A stretch of DNA of 64,000 nt, taken from positions 22,083-86,082 of the forward strand of contig NZ_KB907939.1 of the NCBI RefSeq assembly GCF_000382285.1. Direction: 5' to 3'. Source of the stretch: Solimonas variicoloris DSM 15731 (GTDB taxonomy: Bacteria; Pseudomonadota; Gammaproteobacteria; Nevskiales; Nevskiaceae). A model generated the notes under the pieces. It was not told the origin of the DNA. It saw only the letters and a list, made by a program, of their open reading frames with translations, and made no database searches. The stretch's first letter is position 1; each line of letters starts with the position of its first letter. Below are positions 36,011-45,528 of the stretch, piece after piece. The position numbers were made by a program, and so were the translations under genes.

Positions 36011-38107
36011 TTGGCAGCCGCACGGCCGGCGTCCGGTGCTCCGCGTCCTGCGCTGACGCTCGACACCGAGGCGACCTTCCTCAAGGGCGCCGGCCCGGCG
36101 GTGGCGATGCGCCTGCGCACGCTGGGGCTCGTCCGCGTGCGCGATCTGCTGTTCCATCTGCCGCTGCGCTACGAGGACCGCCGTGCGCATCAAGCGGTCG
36201 CGCGTCTGCGCATCGGTCAGGAAGCGCTGGTCCGCGGGCGCATCGTCGGGCAGGACCTGCGCTTCGCCGGGCGGCGCACGCTGCGCGTCACCATCGACGA
36301 CGGCAGCGGGCCGCTGCTGCTGCGCTTCTTCCACTTCAACGACGCGCAGCGCGCCCAGCTCGCCAGCGGCCGCTGGCTGCAGGCCTTCGGCGACGTGCGC
36401 GCCGGCAGCGGCGGCCTCGAGATGGTGCATCCGCAGTACCGCGTCGCCGATGCGCCGGAAGAACTGCAGCCCGAGGCGACGCTGACGCCGATCTATCCGC
36501 TCACCACCGGCCTCACGCAGGCACGTCTGCGCCTGCTGATCGAGCAGACGCTGGCGCTTGCCGCGCGCGACGCCGATCTGGCGCGCGCGCTGCCCGGACT
36601 CGACGGTCCGGACACGCTGGCGGCACTGCATGCGATCCACCAGCCGAAAGACGATCGCGACGCGCAGCGCCTGCTCGCGCAGACGCACCCGGCGCAGCAG
36701 CGCCTGAAGTGCGAGGAGTTGCTCGCGCACCAGCTGAGCCTGCGCGTGCTGCGCCAGCGGCAGCGCAGCCGGCCGTCGCCGCGCCTGCCGGACGCCGCGC
36801 GGGCGACGGCCGAGCTGCAGGACGTGCTCGGCTTCGCGATGACCGGCGCGCAGCGGCGCGTGATCGCCGAGGTCTGTCGCGACCTCGGCGCCGCGCAGCC
36901 GATGCTGCGACTCGTGCAGGGCGATGTCGGCAGCGGCAAGACCGTGGTCGCGGCGGTGGCGATGCTCGCGGCCGCGCGCGCCGGGCTGCAGGCGGTGCTG
37001 CTGGCGCCGACCGAACTGCTCGCCGAGCAGCATCAGCGCAACCTCGAACGCTGGTTCGCGCCGCTCGGCTTCGCGCCGGTGCTGCTCGCCAACAAGCTGA
37101 AGAAGGCGCGCCGCGAAGCGGCGCTGGCGGCGATCGCCGACGGCAGCGCCGCGCTGGTCGTCGGCACGCACGCGGTGTTCCAGGACGAGGTGCGCTTTCA
37201 CCGGCTTGCAGTGGTCGTGGTCGACGAGCAGCACCGCTTCGGCGTGCAGCAGCGTCTGGCCCTGCGCGACAAGGGCGGGGCCTGGGCGCCGCACCAGCTG
37301 ATCATGTCGGCGACGCCGATCCCGCGCACGCTGGCGCAGACCGTCTATGCCGATCTCGACGTGTCGGTGATCGATGAGCTGCCGCCGGGGCGTACGCCGG
37401 TGCAGACCGTGGTGCTGTCGAACGAAAAGCGCGACGAAGTGCTGGCGCGTATCGGCGAGGCCTGCCGGCAGCAGCGTCAGGCGTACTGGGTCTGCACCCT
37501 GATCGAGGAGTCCGAGGAGCTGGACGCCGAGGCCGCCGAGGCGACCGCGACGCGCCTGCGCGCCGAGCTGCCGGGCGTGCGCGTCGGCCTCGTGCACGGG
37601 CGCATGAAAGGCGAAGCCAAGGACGAGCAGATGCGCGCGTTCAAGGACGGCGTCACGCAGCTGCTGGTCGCCACCACGGTGATCGAGGTCGGCGTCGATG
37701 TGCCGAACGCCAGCATCATGGTGATCGAGAACGCCGAGCGTCTCGGTCTGTCGCAGCTGCACCAGCTGCGCGGCCGTGTCGGCCGCGGCAGCGAGAAGAG
37801 CCAGTGCGTGCTGCTGTATCAGGGGCCGCTCGGCGAGGCGGCGCGCGCGCGGCTGGAGACGATGCGGGCGACCACCGACGGCTTCGCGATCGCGCAGCGC
37901 GATCTCGAATTGCGCGGGCCCGGCGAACTGCTGGGCCGTCGCCAGACCGGCGAGATCGGCATGAAGCTCGCCGACCCGCTGCGCGACGCGGCACTGGTGC
38001 CGCCGCTGCAGCAGCTCGCCGAACGCTATCTCGAACGCGAGCCGGAACTCGCCAAGCTGCTGATCGCGCGCTGGGTCGGCGACCCGGACCGCTACGCGCG
38101 CGTCTGA
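36011..38107 (+). CDS. recG: ATP-dependent DNA helicase RecG
   Basis: A 698-residue helicase that remodels stalled forks and Holliday junctions. The wedge domain (LRVTIDDGSGPLLLRFFHF) precedes helicase motifs: Walker A QGDVGSGKTVVA near residues 303-314, the RecG-specific DEQHRFGVQQR near 404-414, MSATPIPRTLAQT, and HGRMKGEAKDEQM. The N-terminal LKGAGPAVAMRLRTLG matches the helix-hairpin-like start. The start codon is probably TTG at 36011, since no ATG or GTG lies at the right place upstream of the conserved region. It ends 33 bp before ubiA. Confidence 0.96.
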   Translation: MAAARPASGAPRPALTLDTEATFLKGAGPAVAMRLRTLGLVRVRDLLFHLPLRYEDRRAHQAVARLRIGQEALVRGRIVGQDLRFAGRRTLRVTIDDGSGPLLLRFFHFNDAQRAQLASGRWLQAFGDVRAGSGGLEMVHPQYRVADAPEELQPEATLTPIYPLTTGLTQARLRLLIEQTLALAARDADLARALPGLDGPDTLAALHAIHQPKDDRDAQRLLAQTHPAQQRLKCEELLAHQLSLRVLRQRQRSRPSPRLPDAARATAELQDVLGFAMTGAQRRVIAEVCRDLGAAQPMLRLVQGDVGSGKTVVAAVAMLAAARAGLQAVLLAPTELLAEQHQRNLERWFAPLGFAPVLLANKLKKARREAALAAIADGSAALVVGTHAVFQDEVRFHRLAVVVVDEQHRFGVQQRLALRDKGGAWAPHQLIMSATPIPRTLAQTVYADLDVSVIDELPPGRTPVQTVVLSNEKRDEVLARIGEACRQQRQAYWVCTLIEESEELDAEAAEATATRLRAELPGVRVGLVHGRMKGEAKDEQMRAFKDGVTQLLVATTVIEVGVDVPNASIMVIENAERLGLSQLHQLRGRVGRGSEKSQCVLLYQGPLGEAARARLETMRATTDGFAIAQRDLELRGPGELLGRRQTGEIGMKLADPLRDAALVPPLQQLAERYLEREPELAKLLIARWVGDPDRYARV

Positions 38108-38140
38108 GCATCACGCCGCGATGCGATACTGCGCCCGATC

Positions 38141-39010
38141 ATGAATCCGCTTTCCCGCGACAAGCTGGTCGACTACTGGCGCCTCACGCGCATGGACCGG
38201 CCGATCGGCATCTACCTGCTGCTGTGGCCGACGCTGTGGGCGCTGTGGTTCGCCGCCGGCGGACCGCCGTCGCTGCACGTGCTCGCGGTCTTCGTGCTCG
38301 GCACGGTGCTGATGCGCGCGGCCGGCTGTGCGATCAACGATTACGCCGATCGCGATTTCGATCCGCACGTCAGCCGCACGCGGCAGCGGCCGGTCGCCGC
38401 CGGTCGCGTCAGCGGCCGCGAGGCGGTCGGCGTGTTCGTCGTGCTGTCGCTCGTCGCCTTCGCGCTGCTGCTGTCGCTGCGCAATGCCTATGCCGTCGCG
38501 TTGTCGGTGCCGGCGGTGCTGCTCGCCGGCAGCTACCCGTTCGCCAAGCGCGTGCTGTCGATTCCGCAGGCGATTCTCGGTCTGGCCTTCTCGGCCGGCA
38601 TCCCGATGGCCTACGCCGCCGTGCATGGCACCGTCGACTGGGGCATGGCGACGGCGCTGATCGCCGCGAACCTGTGCTGGGTGATCGCTTACGACACCTA
38701 CTACGCGATGGCCGATCGCGAGGACGATCTGAAGATCGGCGTGAAGTCGTCGGCGATCCTGTTCGGCCGCCATGACCGCCTGATCACCGCGGCGCTGCAG
38801 GCGCTGTCGCTGCTGATCCTGCTGGGCGTCGGCCTGCACGACGGGCGCGGCGCGGCCTACTACGCCGGGCTGGCGGTCGGCGCCGGCTGCGCGGTCTACG
38901 AGCAGTGGCTGATTCGTGCGCGTGAGCCGGCGGCGAGCTTCCGCGCCTTCCTGCACAGTCATTACATCGGTCTGGCGATCCTGGTCGGGCTCGCGCTCGA
39001 TTGGCGTTAG
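38141..39010 (+). CDS. ubiA: 4-hydroxybenzoate octaprenyltransferase
   Basis: A 289-residue integral membrane prenyltransferase that attaches the polyprenyl chain to 4-hydroxybenzoate in ubiquinone synthesis. It starts with the characteristic KLVDYWRLTRMDRPIGIYLLLWPTLWALW, and both aspartate-rich metal/diphosphate motifs are present: NDYADRDFDPHVSRTRQRPV near residues 66-85 and YDTYYAMADREDDLKIGVKS near 185-204. About eight membrane helices are visible. Ubiquinone would be the electron acceptor of the Nuo complex in the same window. It converges on comF with 21 bp between stops. Confidence 0.96.
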   Translation: MNPLSRDKLVDYWRLTRMDRPIGIYLLLWPTLWALWFAAGGPPSLHVLAVFVLGTVLMRAAGCAINDYADRDFDPHVSRTRQRPVAAGRVSGREAVGVFVVLSLVAFALLLSLRNAYAVALSVPAVLLAGSYPFAKRVLSIPQAILGLAFSAGIPMAYAAVHGTVDWGMATALIAANLCWVIAYDTYYAMADREDDLKIGVKSSAILFGRHDRLITAALQALSLLILLGVGLHDGRGAAYYAGLAVGAGCAVYEQWLIRAREPAASFRAFLHSHYIGLAILVGLALDWR

Positions 39011-39031
39011 CCGGGCCGGTCGCCGACGCCT

Positions 39032-39721
39032 TCAGGCGACGCGCGCGAGGGCCCAGGCCTCCACCGTCACGGCGCCGGCACGCCGGCAGCTGCGCGCCAG
39101 TTCGCCGAGCGTCGCGCCGGTCGTCATCACGTCGTCGAGCAGCGCCACGCGCAGGCCGCGCACGCCGGCGTCGACGCTGAACGCGCCGCGCACATTGCGC
39201 CGTCGCGCGACCGCATCCATGCCGATCTGGTCCTGCGTCGCGCGCATGCGTCGCGCCCAGCCGGCTTCGACGCGCAGTCCGGCTTCGTCGGCGAGCGGCC
39301 GCGCCAGCTCGACGCTCTGGTTGTAGCCGCGCCGGCGCAGACGCCCCGGATGCAGCGGCACCGGAATGACGACGTCCACGTCGTCGCCGCCGCGTGCGCG
39401 CAGGCTCAACGCCAGCAGACGGCCGAGCGTGCGCGCCGGCACGAAGTCGGCGGCGTACTTCAGTGCGTGAATCTGCTCGCGGATCGGCGCTTCGAGACGG
39501 AATGGTGCCCAGGCGCGGACGTACGGCGGCGGATGCGCAAGGCAATGGGCGCAGGGCTGATCGTGCGTCTGCGGCAGCGCGCAGCGCGGGCAGGCCGGGT
39601 GATTCCACGGCAGATCGGCGCGACAGGCCGCGCACAGCGCCAGCTCGTCGCTCGGCGCGGCACAGAACTGACACCGGGCGGGCGACAGCAGGGCCAGCAG
39701 CTCCTGGCGGATGTCAACCAT
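39032..39721 (-). CDS. comF: ComF family protein
   Basis: A 229-residue protein of the ComF/GntX family, linked to DNA uptake or use of external DNA. The N-terminus has a zinc-ribbon-like set of cysteines (CQFC, CAACRAD, CPRC, CAHC, residues about 17-65), and the C-terminal phosphoribosyltransferase fold has the PRPP loop VALLDDVMTTGAT near residues 200-212 plus GYNQSVELARPLA. The ATG at 39721 (MVDIRQELLALLSP) is preferred; the longer frame to 39766 would run over the bioB promoter and palindrome. It is divergent from bioB, an arrangement common in gammaproteobacteria. Confidence 0.92.
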   Translation of the reverse strand: MVDIRQELLALLSPARCQFCAAPSDELALCAACRADLPWNHPACPRCALPQTHDQPCAHCLAHPPPYVRAWAPFRLEAPIREQIHALKYAADFVPARTLGRLLALSLRARGGDDVDVVIPVPLHPGRLRRRGYNQSVELARPLADEAGLRVEAGWARRMRATQDQIGMDAVARRRNVRGAFSVDAGVRGLRVALLDDVMTTGATLGELARSCRRAGAVTVEAWALARVA

Positions 39722-39737
39722 GTCAGTGCATTTTGAG

Positions 39738-39767
39738 TTGACAAGTTCCGGCGTGACCCGGAACACT
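39738..39767 (+). promoter_or_regulatory. Candidate bioB promoter with embedded palindrome
   Basis: TTGACA (39738-39743) is a perfect -35; an 18-bp spacer leads to AACACT (39762-39767), a poor -10. A perfect inverted repeat GTTCCGG (39745-39751) / CCGGAAC (39758-39764) with a 6-bp centre sits between them, in the classical position of an operator. It does not resemble the E. coli BirA operator. Confidence 0.5.
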
Positions 39768-39863
39768 AAAACCGCTGGCGCACCGACGCTTCGTGCGCTT
39801 CGCTGCGTCTAAAAATCATTATTCCAACTTTTATCACAGGGTTCGCTCCCTGAAGGAATTCGC

Positions 39864-40973
39864 ATGTCGGCCGTGCTCAGCCCCAGCGTATCCACCGCGT
39901 CCGGCGCTGCCGAGACGCACCGCACGGACGACGGCCTGCGCCACGACTGGCGCCATGACGAAGTCCAGGCGCTGTTCGATCTGCCGTTCAACGACCTGCT
40001 GTTCCAGGCCCACACCGTGCACCGGCAGCATCATGAGCCGAACACCGTGCAGCTGGCCACGCTGCTGTCGATCAAGACCGGCGCCTGTCCCGAGGATTGC
40101 GCGTACTGCCCGCAGTCGGTGCGCTACGAAACCGGCCTGAAGAAGGAGCCGCTGCTGCCGCTCGACGCGGTCGTCGAGGCGGCGAAGGAAGCCAAGGCCA
40201 ACGGCGCGACGCGCTTCTGCATGGGCGCCGCCTGGCGCTCGCCGAAGGATCGCGACATCGAGCGCGTCGAGGCGATGGTGCGCGCGGTCAAGGACATGGG
40301 TCTGGAGACCTGTGTGACGCTCGGCATGCTCAAGCCGGCGCAGGCGCAGCGTCTCGCCGACGCCGGCCTCGATTACTACAACCACAATCTCGATACCTCG
40401 CCGGAGTTCTACGGCAAGATCATCAGCACGCGCACCTACGAGGATCGCCTGCAGACGCTCGACAACGTACGCGAGGCCGGCATCAAGGTCTGCTGTGGCG
40501 GCATCGTCGGCATGGGCGAACAGGAGCAGGATCGCGCCGAGCTGCTGCGCCAGCTGGCCAATCTCGACGTGCATCCGGAAAGCGTGCCGATCAACAACCT
40601 CGTGCAGGTCGAAGGCACGCCGCTGCAGGGCCAGGATGAGGTCCATCCGATCGACTTCGTGAAGATGATCGCGGTGGCGCGCGTGCTGATGCCGAAATCG
40701 CAGGTGCGCCTGTCGGCCGGGCGCCAGCAGATGAGCGAGGAGATGCAGGCACTGTGCTTCTTCGCCGGCGCCAACTCGATCTTCTATGGCGAGCGCCTGC
40801 TGACGACCGAGAACCCGCAGAACGCCAAGGACCGTGCGCTGATCGCGCGCCTGGGCATGCGCACCGAAGGTCGCGTCGAGACGGCCGACCCCTGCGCGCA
40901 CGAGCATGGCCGCGGGCCTGAGCACGGGCACGCGCAGGGTGGCTGCAACGCCGCCGCCTGCGCCCACGGCTGA
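39864..40973 (+). CDS. bioB: Biotin synthase
   Basis: A 369-residue radical SAM enzyme that inserts sulfur into dethiobiotin. The SAM cluster motif is C75-x3-C79-x2-C82 ([13 protein letters not shown]), and the [2Fe-2S] ligands lie in [16 protein letters not shown] and [10 protein letters not shown]. The C-terminal 30 residues are unusual: rich in histidine, cysteine and alanine ([15 protein letters not shown] onward) and beyond the normal barrel. A good ribosome binding site GAAGGA precedes the ATG. It is the first gene of bioBFCD; bioF starts 10 bp later. Confidence 0.97.
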   Translation: MSAVLSPSVSTASGAAETHRTDDGLRHDWRHDEVQALFDLPFNDLLFQAHTVHRQHHEPNTVQLATLLSIKTGACPEDCAYCPQSVRYETGLKKEPLLPLDAVVEAAKEAKANGATRFCMGAAWRSPKDRDIERVEAMVRAVKDMGLETCVTLGMLKPAQAQRLADAGLDYYNHNLDTSPEFYGKIISTRTYEDRLQTLDNVREAGIKVCCGGIVGMGEQEQDRAELLRQLANLDVHPESVPINNLVQVEGTPLQGQDEVHPIDFVKMIAVARVLMPKSQVRLSAGRQQMSEEMQALCFFAGANSIFYGERLLTTENPQNAKDRALIARLGMRTEGRVETADPCAHEHGRGPEHGHAQGGCNAAACAHG

Positions 40974-40983
40974 GCGTCCGGCG

Positions 40984-42171
40984 ATGGCGGCTGACGACGC
41001 ACGCGCGGCGCGGTCGCCGCTGGGCTCGCACCTGGCGGCCGAACTGGCGCGCATCCGCGCCGCCGATCTGTATCGCGTGCGTCGCGTCATCGACGGCGGC
41101 CACGGCGCGCAGATTCACGTCAACGGCCGCCGCTGCATCAACTTCTGCAGCAACGACTATCTCGGTCTCGCCGCCGATCCGCGCCTCGCCGAAGCGGCGC
41201 GGCGCGCGCTGGCGGGCGGCACCGGCAGCGGCGCCTCGGCGCTGGTGTCCGGCTACAACCGCGAGCATCAGCGGCTCGAAGAAGAAGTCGCCGCCTTCGT
41301 CGGCCGGCCGCGCGCGCTGCTGTTCTCGACCGGCTGGGCCGCCAATCTCGGCGTGCTGCGCGCCTTGCTTGGCCGCGACGATCTGCTCGTCGCCGACGAA
41401 CTCAACCACGCCTCGCTGATCGACGGCGGTCGCCTGTCGGGCGCGCGCTACCAGCGTGTCGCGCATGCCGACGCCGCCGGCTTCGATGCGGCGTTGCGCG
41501 ATGGCGGCGCGGCAGGGCTGAAGCTGCTGGTCAGCGACGGCGTGTTCAGCATGGACGGCGATCTCGCGCCGCTCCCGGCGCTCGCCGCGGCGTGCGCCGC
41601 GCACGGTGCAGCGCTGATGGTCGACGATGCGCACGGCTTCGGCGCGCTCGGTGCGCAGGGGCGCGGCGTGTTCGAGCTGAGCGGCGTGACGCCGGATGTC
41701 CAGGTCGGTACCTTCGGCAAGGCGGCCGGCGCCGCCGGCGCCTTCGTGGCCGGCGACGAGGATCTCATCGAATACCTGATCCAGCGTGCGCGCAGCTGGG
41801 TGTTCTCGACGGCGCCACCGCCGGCGGTCGCCGCCGCCGCGCGCTGCGGTCTGCGTCTGATTCAGGAAGAACCCGAGCGCCGCGCGGCGCTGCACGAGAA
41901 CCTGCGCCGTTTCCGCGACGGCGCGCGCCAGCTCGGCATTGCGCTCTTCGACTCGGCGACGCCGATCCAGCCGCTGCTGCTCGGCGATGCGGCGCGGGCG
42001 CTGCGCCTGTCGCAGCGCCTGTTCGAGCAGGGCTTCTGGGTGGCGGCGATCCGCCCGCCGACGGTGCCGCCGAATACCTCGCGGCTGCGCATCACGCTGA
42101 GCGCCGCGCACCGCGCCGCCGAGATCGACGCGCTGCTCGCCGCGCTCGCCGACGGGCTGCGCGGATCGTGA
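40984..42171 (+). CDS. bioF: 8-amino-7-oxononanoate synthase
   Basis: A 395-residue PLP-dependent enzyme of the alpha-oxoamine synthase group that joins pimeloyl-ACP (or -CoA) and L-alanine in biotin synthesis. Conserved parts are CSNDYLGLAADPRL near residues 54-67, GTGSGASALVSGYNREHQ, VDDAHGFGALGAQGRG and the PLP lysine in VGTFGKAAGAAGAFV near residue 246. The start at 40984 lies after the bioB stop; the frame is open further upstream. It overlaps bioC by four bases. Confidence 0.96.
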   Translation: MAADDARAARSPLGSHLAAELARIRAADLYRVRRVIDGGHGAQIHVNGRRCINFCSNDYLGLAADPRLAEAARRALAGGTGSGASALVSGYNREHQRLEEEVAAFVGRPRALLFSTGWAANLGVLRALLGRDDLLVADELNHASLIDGGRLSGARYQRVAHADAAGFDAALRDGGAAGLKLLVSDGVFSMDGDLAPLPALAAACAAHGAALMVDDAHGFGALGAQGRGVFELSGVTPDVQVGTFGKAAGAAGAFVAGDEDLIEYLIQRARSWVFSTAPPPAVAAAARCGLRLIQEEPERRAALHENLRRFRDGARQLGIALFDSATPIQPLLLGDAARALRLSQRLFEQGFWVAAIRPPTVPPNTSRLRITLSAAHRAAEIDALLAALADGLRGS

Positions 42172-42959
42172 GCGGCGCCGGACTGCAGGCGCTCGACGAG
42201 CGCCGCGCCGCGCGTCGCTTCTCGGCGGCGGCGGCGCGCTACGAGCAGGCCGCGCGGCTGCAGGCGCAGACCCGCGCGCAGCTGCTCGCGCTGCTGACTC
42301 CGTACGTGCCGGTGCGCTGTGTCGTCGATCTCGGCTGCGGCTCCGGGCCGGCGCTGCCGGCGCTGCGCGCGCGCTATCCGGACGCGGCGCTGGTCGCGCT
42401 CGATCGCGCCGCCGGCATGGTCGCGCAGGCGCGCGGCCGCGACGCCGCGCAGGGCCTGATCGCCGATGCGCAGGCGCTGCCGCTGGCCACGGCCAGCGTC
42501 GACCTGCTGTTCTCGAATCTGGCGCTGCAATGGTGTTCGCGCCGCCAGGCAGCACTTGACGAGGCGGCGCGCGTGCTGGCGCCGGGCGGTTTGCTGGCGC
42601 TCGCGGTGCCGGGGCCGGCGACGCTGCGCGAGCTGCGCCTCGCGTGGCAGCAGATCGACGCGGCCGAGCACGTCCACAGTTTTGCCGCGCCCGAGGTCTG
42701 GCTCGATGCCGCCGCCGCGTCCGGTCTGGCCGTGCGGGCGGACGTGCGGCGGCTCTATCAGCCGCAGCATCCCGACGTGCGCGCACTGATGCAGGAGCTG
42801 CGCGACATCGGCGCGCGCAACGCGAGCCCGGCGCGCCGGCGGCACTGGCTCGGCAAGTCGGCGCTGGCGAGGCTCGAACAGGCTTACGCGCCGTGGCGGT
42901 GCGACGGCGGCGTCTACGCGAGCTGGGAAATCCTCTACCTGGTGCTGCAGAAACCATGA
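42168..42959 (+). CDS. bioC: Malonyl-ACP O-methyltransferase BioC
   Basis: A 263-residue SAM-dependent methyltransferase that disguises malonyl-ACP as its methyl ester so that fatty acid synthase can build the pimeloyl chain. It begins with GTG overlapping the bioF stop. Motif I is VVDLGCGSGPALPAL near residues 49-63, then FSNLALQWCSRRQAALDEAARVLAPGG near 111-137, typical of BioC. The C-terminal WEILYLVLQKP is also conserved. The gene overlaps bioD by four bases. The demethylating esterase bioH is not in this operon. Confidence 0.95.
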   Translation: MSGAGLQALDERRAARRFSAAAARYEQAARLQAQTRAQLLALLTPYVPVRCVVDLGCGSGPALPALRARYPDAALVALDRAAGMVAQARGRDAAQGLIADAQALPLATASVDLLFSNLALQWCSRRQAALDEAARVLAPGGLLALAVPGPATLRELRLAWQQIDAAEHVHSFAAPEVWLDAAAASGLAVRADVRRLYQPQHPDVRALMQELRDIGARNASPARRRHWLGKSALARLEQAYAPWRCDGGVYASWEILYLVLQKP

Positions 42960-43660
42960 GTGCGCAGACGCTGTTCGTCACCGGCACCGATACCGGCGTC
43001 GGCAAGACGCGCGCGGCGACCGCGCTGATCCGTTATGCGCGCCGGCAGGGGCTCGACGCGGTCGGTTACAAGCCGGTTGCATCCGGCTGCGAGCGCGTCG
43101 ACGGGCAATGGCGCAACGACGATGCGCTGCAGCTGCTCGAGGCCAGCGGCGGCGCGCTGCGCTACGAGGACGTCAACCCGATCGCGCTGCCGGCGGCGAT
43201 CGCGCCGCATCTGGCGGCGCGCGAGCAGGGCGTCGTGATCGACACGGCCGAGCTCGACGCCGGACACGCGCGGCTCGCGCAGCGCCACGACCGCGTGATC
43301 GTCGAAGGCGCCGGCGGCTGGCGGGTGCCATTGAACGAGGCCTGCGATTTCGCCGACTGGGTCGGCGCTCATCGCTGGCCGGTCGTGCTGGTCGTCGGCC
43401 TGCGCCTCGGCTGCATCAATCACGCCTTGCTGACCGCCGAGGCGGTGATGCGCCGCACGCGGCTCGCCGGCTGGATCGCCAACCGCTTGCCGCCGGCGCA
43501 GCCGCACTGGCAGGACAATCTGGAAACGCTGCGCGACCGCTTGCCGGCGCCTTGCCTCGGCGTGCTGCCGGAGCACGGCGACGCGGCGGCGAACTGTCAC
43601 GCACTCGACACGGCTGCCACGCGCGTCGCCCTCGGGCTGGCGGCGTCGGCCACGGTCTAG
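42956..43660 (+). CDS. bioD: Dethiobiotin synthetase
   Basis: A 234-residue enzyme that closes the ureido ring of dethiobiotin from 7,8-diaminononanoate, CO2 and ATP. The P-loop is FVTGTDTGVGKTRA at residues 7-20, followed by KPVASGCER and the conserved VIVEGAGGWRVPLNE near 115-129. ATG overlaps the bioC stop. It is the last gene of the operon; bioA, the aminotransferase needed to supply its substrate, is not in the window. Confidence 0.96.
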   Translation: MSAQTLFVTGTDTGVGKTRAATALIRYARRQGLDAVGYKPVASGCERVDGQWRNDDALQLLEASGGALRYEDVNPIALPAAIAPHLAAREQGVVIDTAELDAGHARLAQRHDRVIVEGAGGWRVPLNEACDFADWVGAHRWPVVLVVGLRLGCINHALLTAEAVMRRTRLAGWIANRLPPAQPHWQDNLETLRDRLPAPCLGVLPEHGDAAANCHALDTAATRVALGLAASATV

Positions 43661-43739
43661 TCCGGAATGGTGTTCCTTTTGCGCCGGTTTTCAGCCATGC
43701 TCTACACTCCCAAGGGCTCGACGGAACGGTCTTGCGCGC

Positions 43740-44264
43740 ATGAGCCGGGACACGCAGCTGATGATCGGGCCGAACGCGTCGCTGACGGTTCGCCAGGCCT
43801 GGCTGTTCTTCGGGCTGATGGCCGCGACCGGACTCGGCATCGCTGGGCTGATGGCGGCACGGGGTTTGTGGCCGGTGCTGCCGTTTGCGGGGCTGGAGCT
43901 GGGGGCGCTGGGCGCCGCGCTGATCGTTTCGGTCAGGCGCAACGCCTATCGCGAAGTGGTGTGGTTCACAGGCGATAATGTCCGGATCGAATTCGGCAGA
44001 CTGGGCCGTGGTGCGAGCACGGTCGTGACGCTGTCGCGCCATTGGACCAGGGCTGAACTCGAATCGGGCGCGACCCGCCATGCGCCGATGCGGTTGTGGT
44101 TGAGGAGCGGGGGACAGCAGGTCGAGATCGGCCGCTGCCTAACAGACGAGGAGCGCGAGCGCCTGCAAAGGCGTTTGCAGGAATTATTGACGCCCGCCTG
44201 GCGCAGCCGCCCAGGCACGCGCGGACCGTCGTCCGTGCAAGGGTTGCCATTGGGAGAGCGATAA
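43740..44264 (+). CDS. DUF2244 membrane protein
   Basis: A 174-residue protein with two adjacent membrane helices (about residues 20-42 and 46-65) and a soluble C-terminal part with a beta-rich pattern (NVRIEFGRLGRG, STVVTLSRHWTRAEL). This is the DUF2244 layout, a family often found directly before cytochrome c oxidase genes, as here: its stop codon abuts the coxB ATG with no gap. A role in oxidase assembly is inferred from context; no function is established. Confidence 0.85.
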   Translation: MSRDTQLMIGPNASLTVRQAWLFFGLMAATGLGIAGLMAARGLWPVLPFAGLELGALGAALIVSVRRNAYREVVWFTGDNVRIEFGRLGRGASTVVTLSRHWTRAELESGATRHAPMRLWLRSGGQQVEIGRCLTDEERERLQRRLQELLTPAWRSRPGTRGPSSVQGLPLGER

Positions 44265-45497
44265 ATGTCGAAGAAGGGATGGCTGGCGCGTCTGGTAGCG
44301 GGCACCGGCATGGCGCTGATGGCGCTGCAGGCTGCGGCGTACACCCAGACCAGCGGCGGCTACAACATGCCGACCGGCGTCACCGAGATCGCGCACGAGG
44401 TGCACGGTCTGCACATGAAGGTCTTCGCCGTCTGCACCATCATCGGCATCCTCGTCTTCGGCGTGATGATCTATTCGATCATCAACCACCGCCGCTCGAA
44501 GAATCCCAAGCCCGCCGATTTCCATGAAAGCGTCAAGGTCGAGATCGCCTGGACGTTGATCCCGTTCCTGATCCTGATTGGCCTCGCCGTGCCGGCGGCC
44601 GGCACGCTGATCAAGATGGAGGACACGCGCAATTCCGAAATGACGGTGAAGGTCACCGGCTATCAGTGGAAATGGCAGTACGAGTACGTCGGCGAGGATG
44701 TGTCGTTCTTCTCGACGCTGTCGTCCGAATCGAATGCCGCACGCCAGACCGGCTCGGGCGTCGATGTCACCCAGGTGCCGAACTATCTGGTCGACGTCGA
44801 CAATCCGCTGGTGCTGCCGGTCGGCAAGAAGGTCCGCTTCCTGATCACCGCCAACGACGTGATCCACGCCTGGTGGGTGCCGGAGTTCGCGGTCAAGAAA
44901 GACGCGATCCCGGGCTACATCAACGAGGTCTGGACCAAGATCGAACAGCCGGGCACCTATCGCGGCGTCTGCGCCGAGCTGTGCGGCCGTGATCACGGCT
45001 TCATGCCGATCGTCGTGCGCGCCGTTCCGGAAGAGGAATTCAAGGCGTTCCTGGCCGCGAAGAAGGGTGGCGCCAGCGAAGTGGCCGCCGCCGCCCCGGC
45101 GACGATGAGCGATGCAGCGCCGGCCGCCGCCGAACCCGCCGCTCCGGCTGCGACCGAAGTTGCCGCGGTCGACGCCAAGCCGGCGGCCGCCAAGGACGAG
45201 GAGCCGGCCGAGCTGATGAAGAAGGGCGAGAAGGTCTACAAGGCCAACTGCGCCGCCTGCCATCAGGCCGACGGCACCGGCCTGCCGCCGAACTTCCCGT
45301 CGCTGCACGGCAGCAAGGTCGCCAACGGCCCGGCCGATGCGCACATCCTGCAGGTGCTCAAGGGCAAGAACCTGATGCCGCCGTTCCCGCAGCTGTCCGA
45401 CGAGGACGTCGCCGCGGTCGCCACCTATCAGCGCCAGTCCTGGGGTAACAAGGGCGGCGTGATCCAGCCTTCACAAGTCGCCGCGCTGCGCAAGTAA
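44265..45497 (+). CDS. coxB: Cytochrome c oxidase subunit II with fused cytochrome c domain
   Basis: Subunit II of a caa3-type oxidase, 410 residues. After a signal peptide (residues 1-25) come two membrane helices (about 52-72 and 93-115) and the CuA cupredoxin domain with H201, C236, E238, C240, H244 and M247 ([13 protein letters not shown]). An Ala/Pro-rich linker of about 50 residues (268-315) leads to a C-terminal class I cytochrome c with the heme site CAACH at 329-333 and [13 protein letters not shown] carrying the probable axial methionine. The oxidase can thus take electrons through its own heme c. GGGAGAG precedes the ATG. Confidence 0.97.
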   Translation: MSKKGWLARLVAGTGMALMALQAAAYTQTSGGYNMPTGVTEIAHEVHGLHMKVFAVCTIIGILVFGVMIYSIINHRRSKNPKPADFHESVKVEIAWTLIPFLILIGLAVPAAGTLIKMEDTRNSEMTVKVTGYQWKWQYEYVGEDVSFFSTLSSESNAARQTGSGVDVTQVPNYLVDVDNPLVLPVGKKVRFLITANDVIHAWWVPEFAVKKDAIPGYINEVWTKIEQPGTYRGVCAELCGRDHGFMPIVVRAVPEEEFKAFLAAKKGGASEVAAAAPATMSDAAPAAAEPAAPAATEVAAVDAKPAAAKDEEPAELMKKGEKVYKANCAACHQADGTGLPPNFPSLHGSKVANGPADAHILQVLKGKNLMPPFPQLSDEDVAAVATYQRQSWGNKGGVIQPSQVAALRK

Positions 45498-45528
45498 GCG
45501 ACGCATCAGCACCAGAGAGGAGTTCCCC

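Noticed and set aside
39721..39766. Longer start for comF at 39766.
   Set aside because: It would place the bioB -35 and palindrome inside comF; the conserved ComF start fits ATG 39721.
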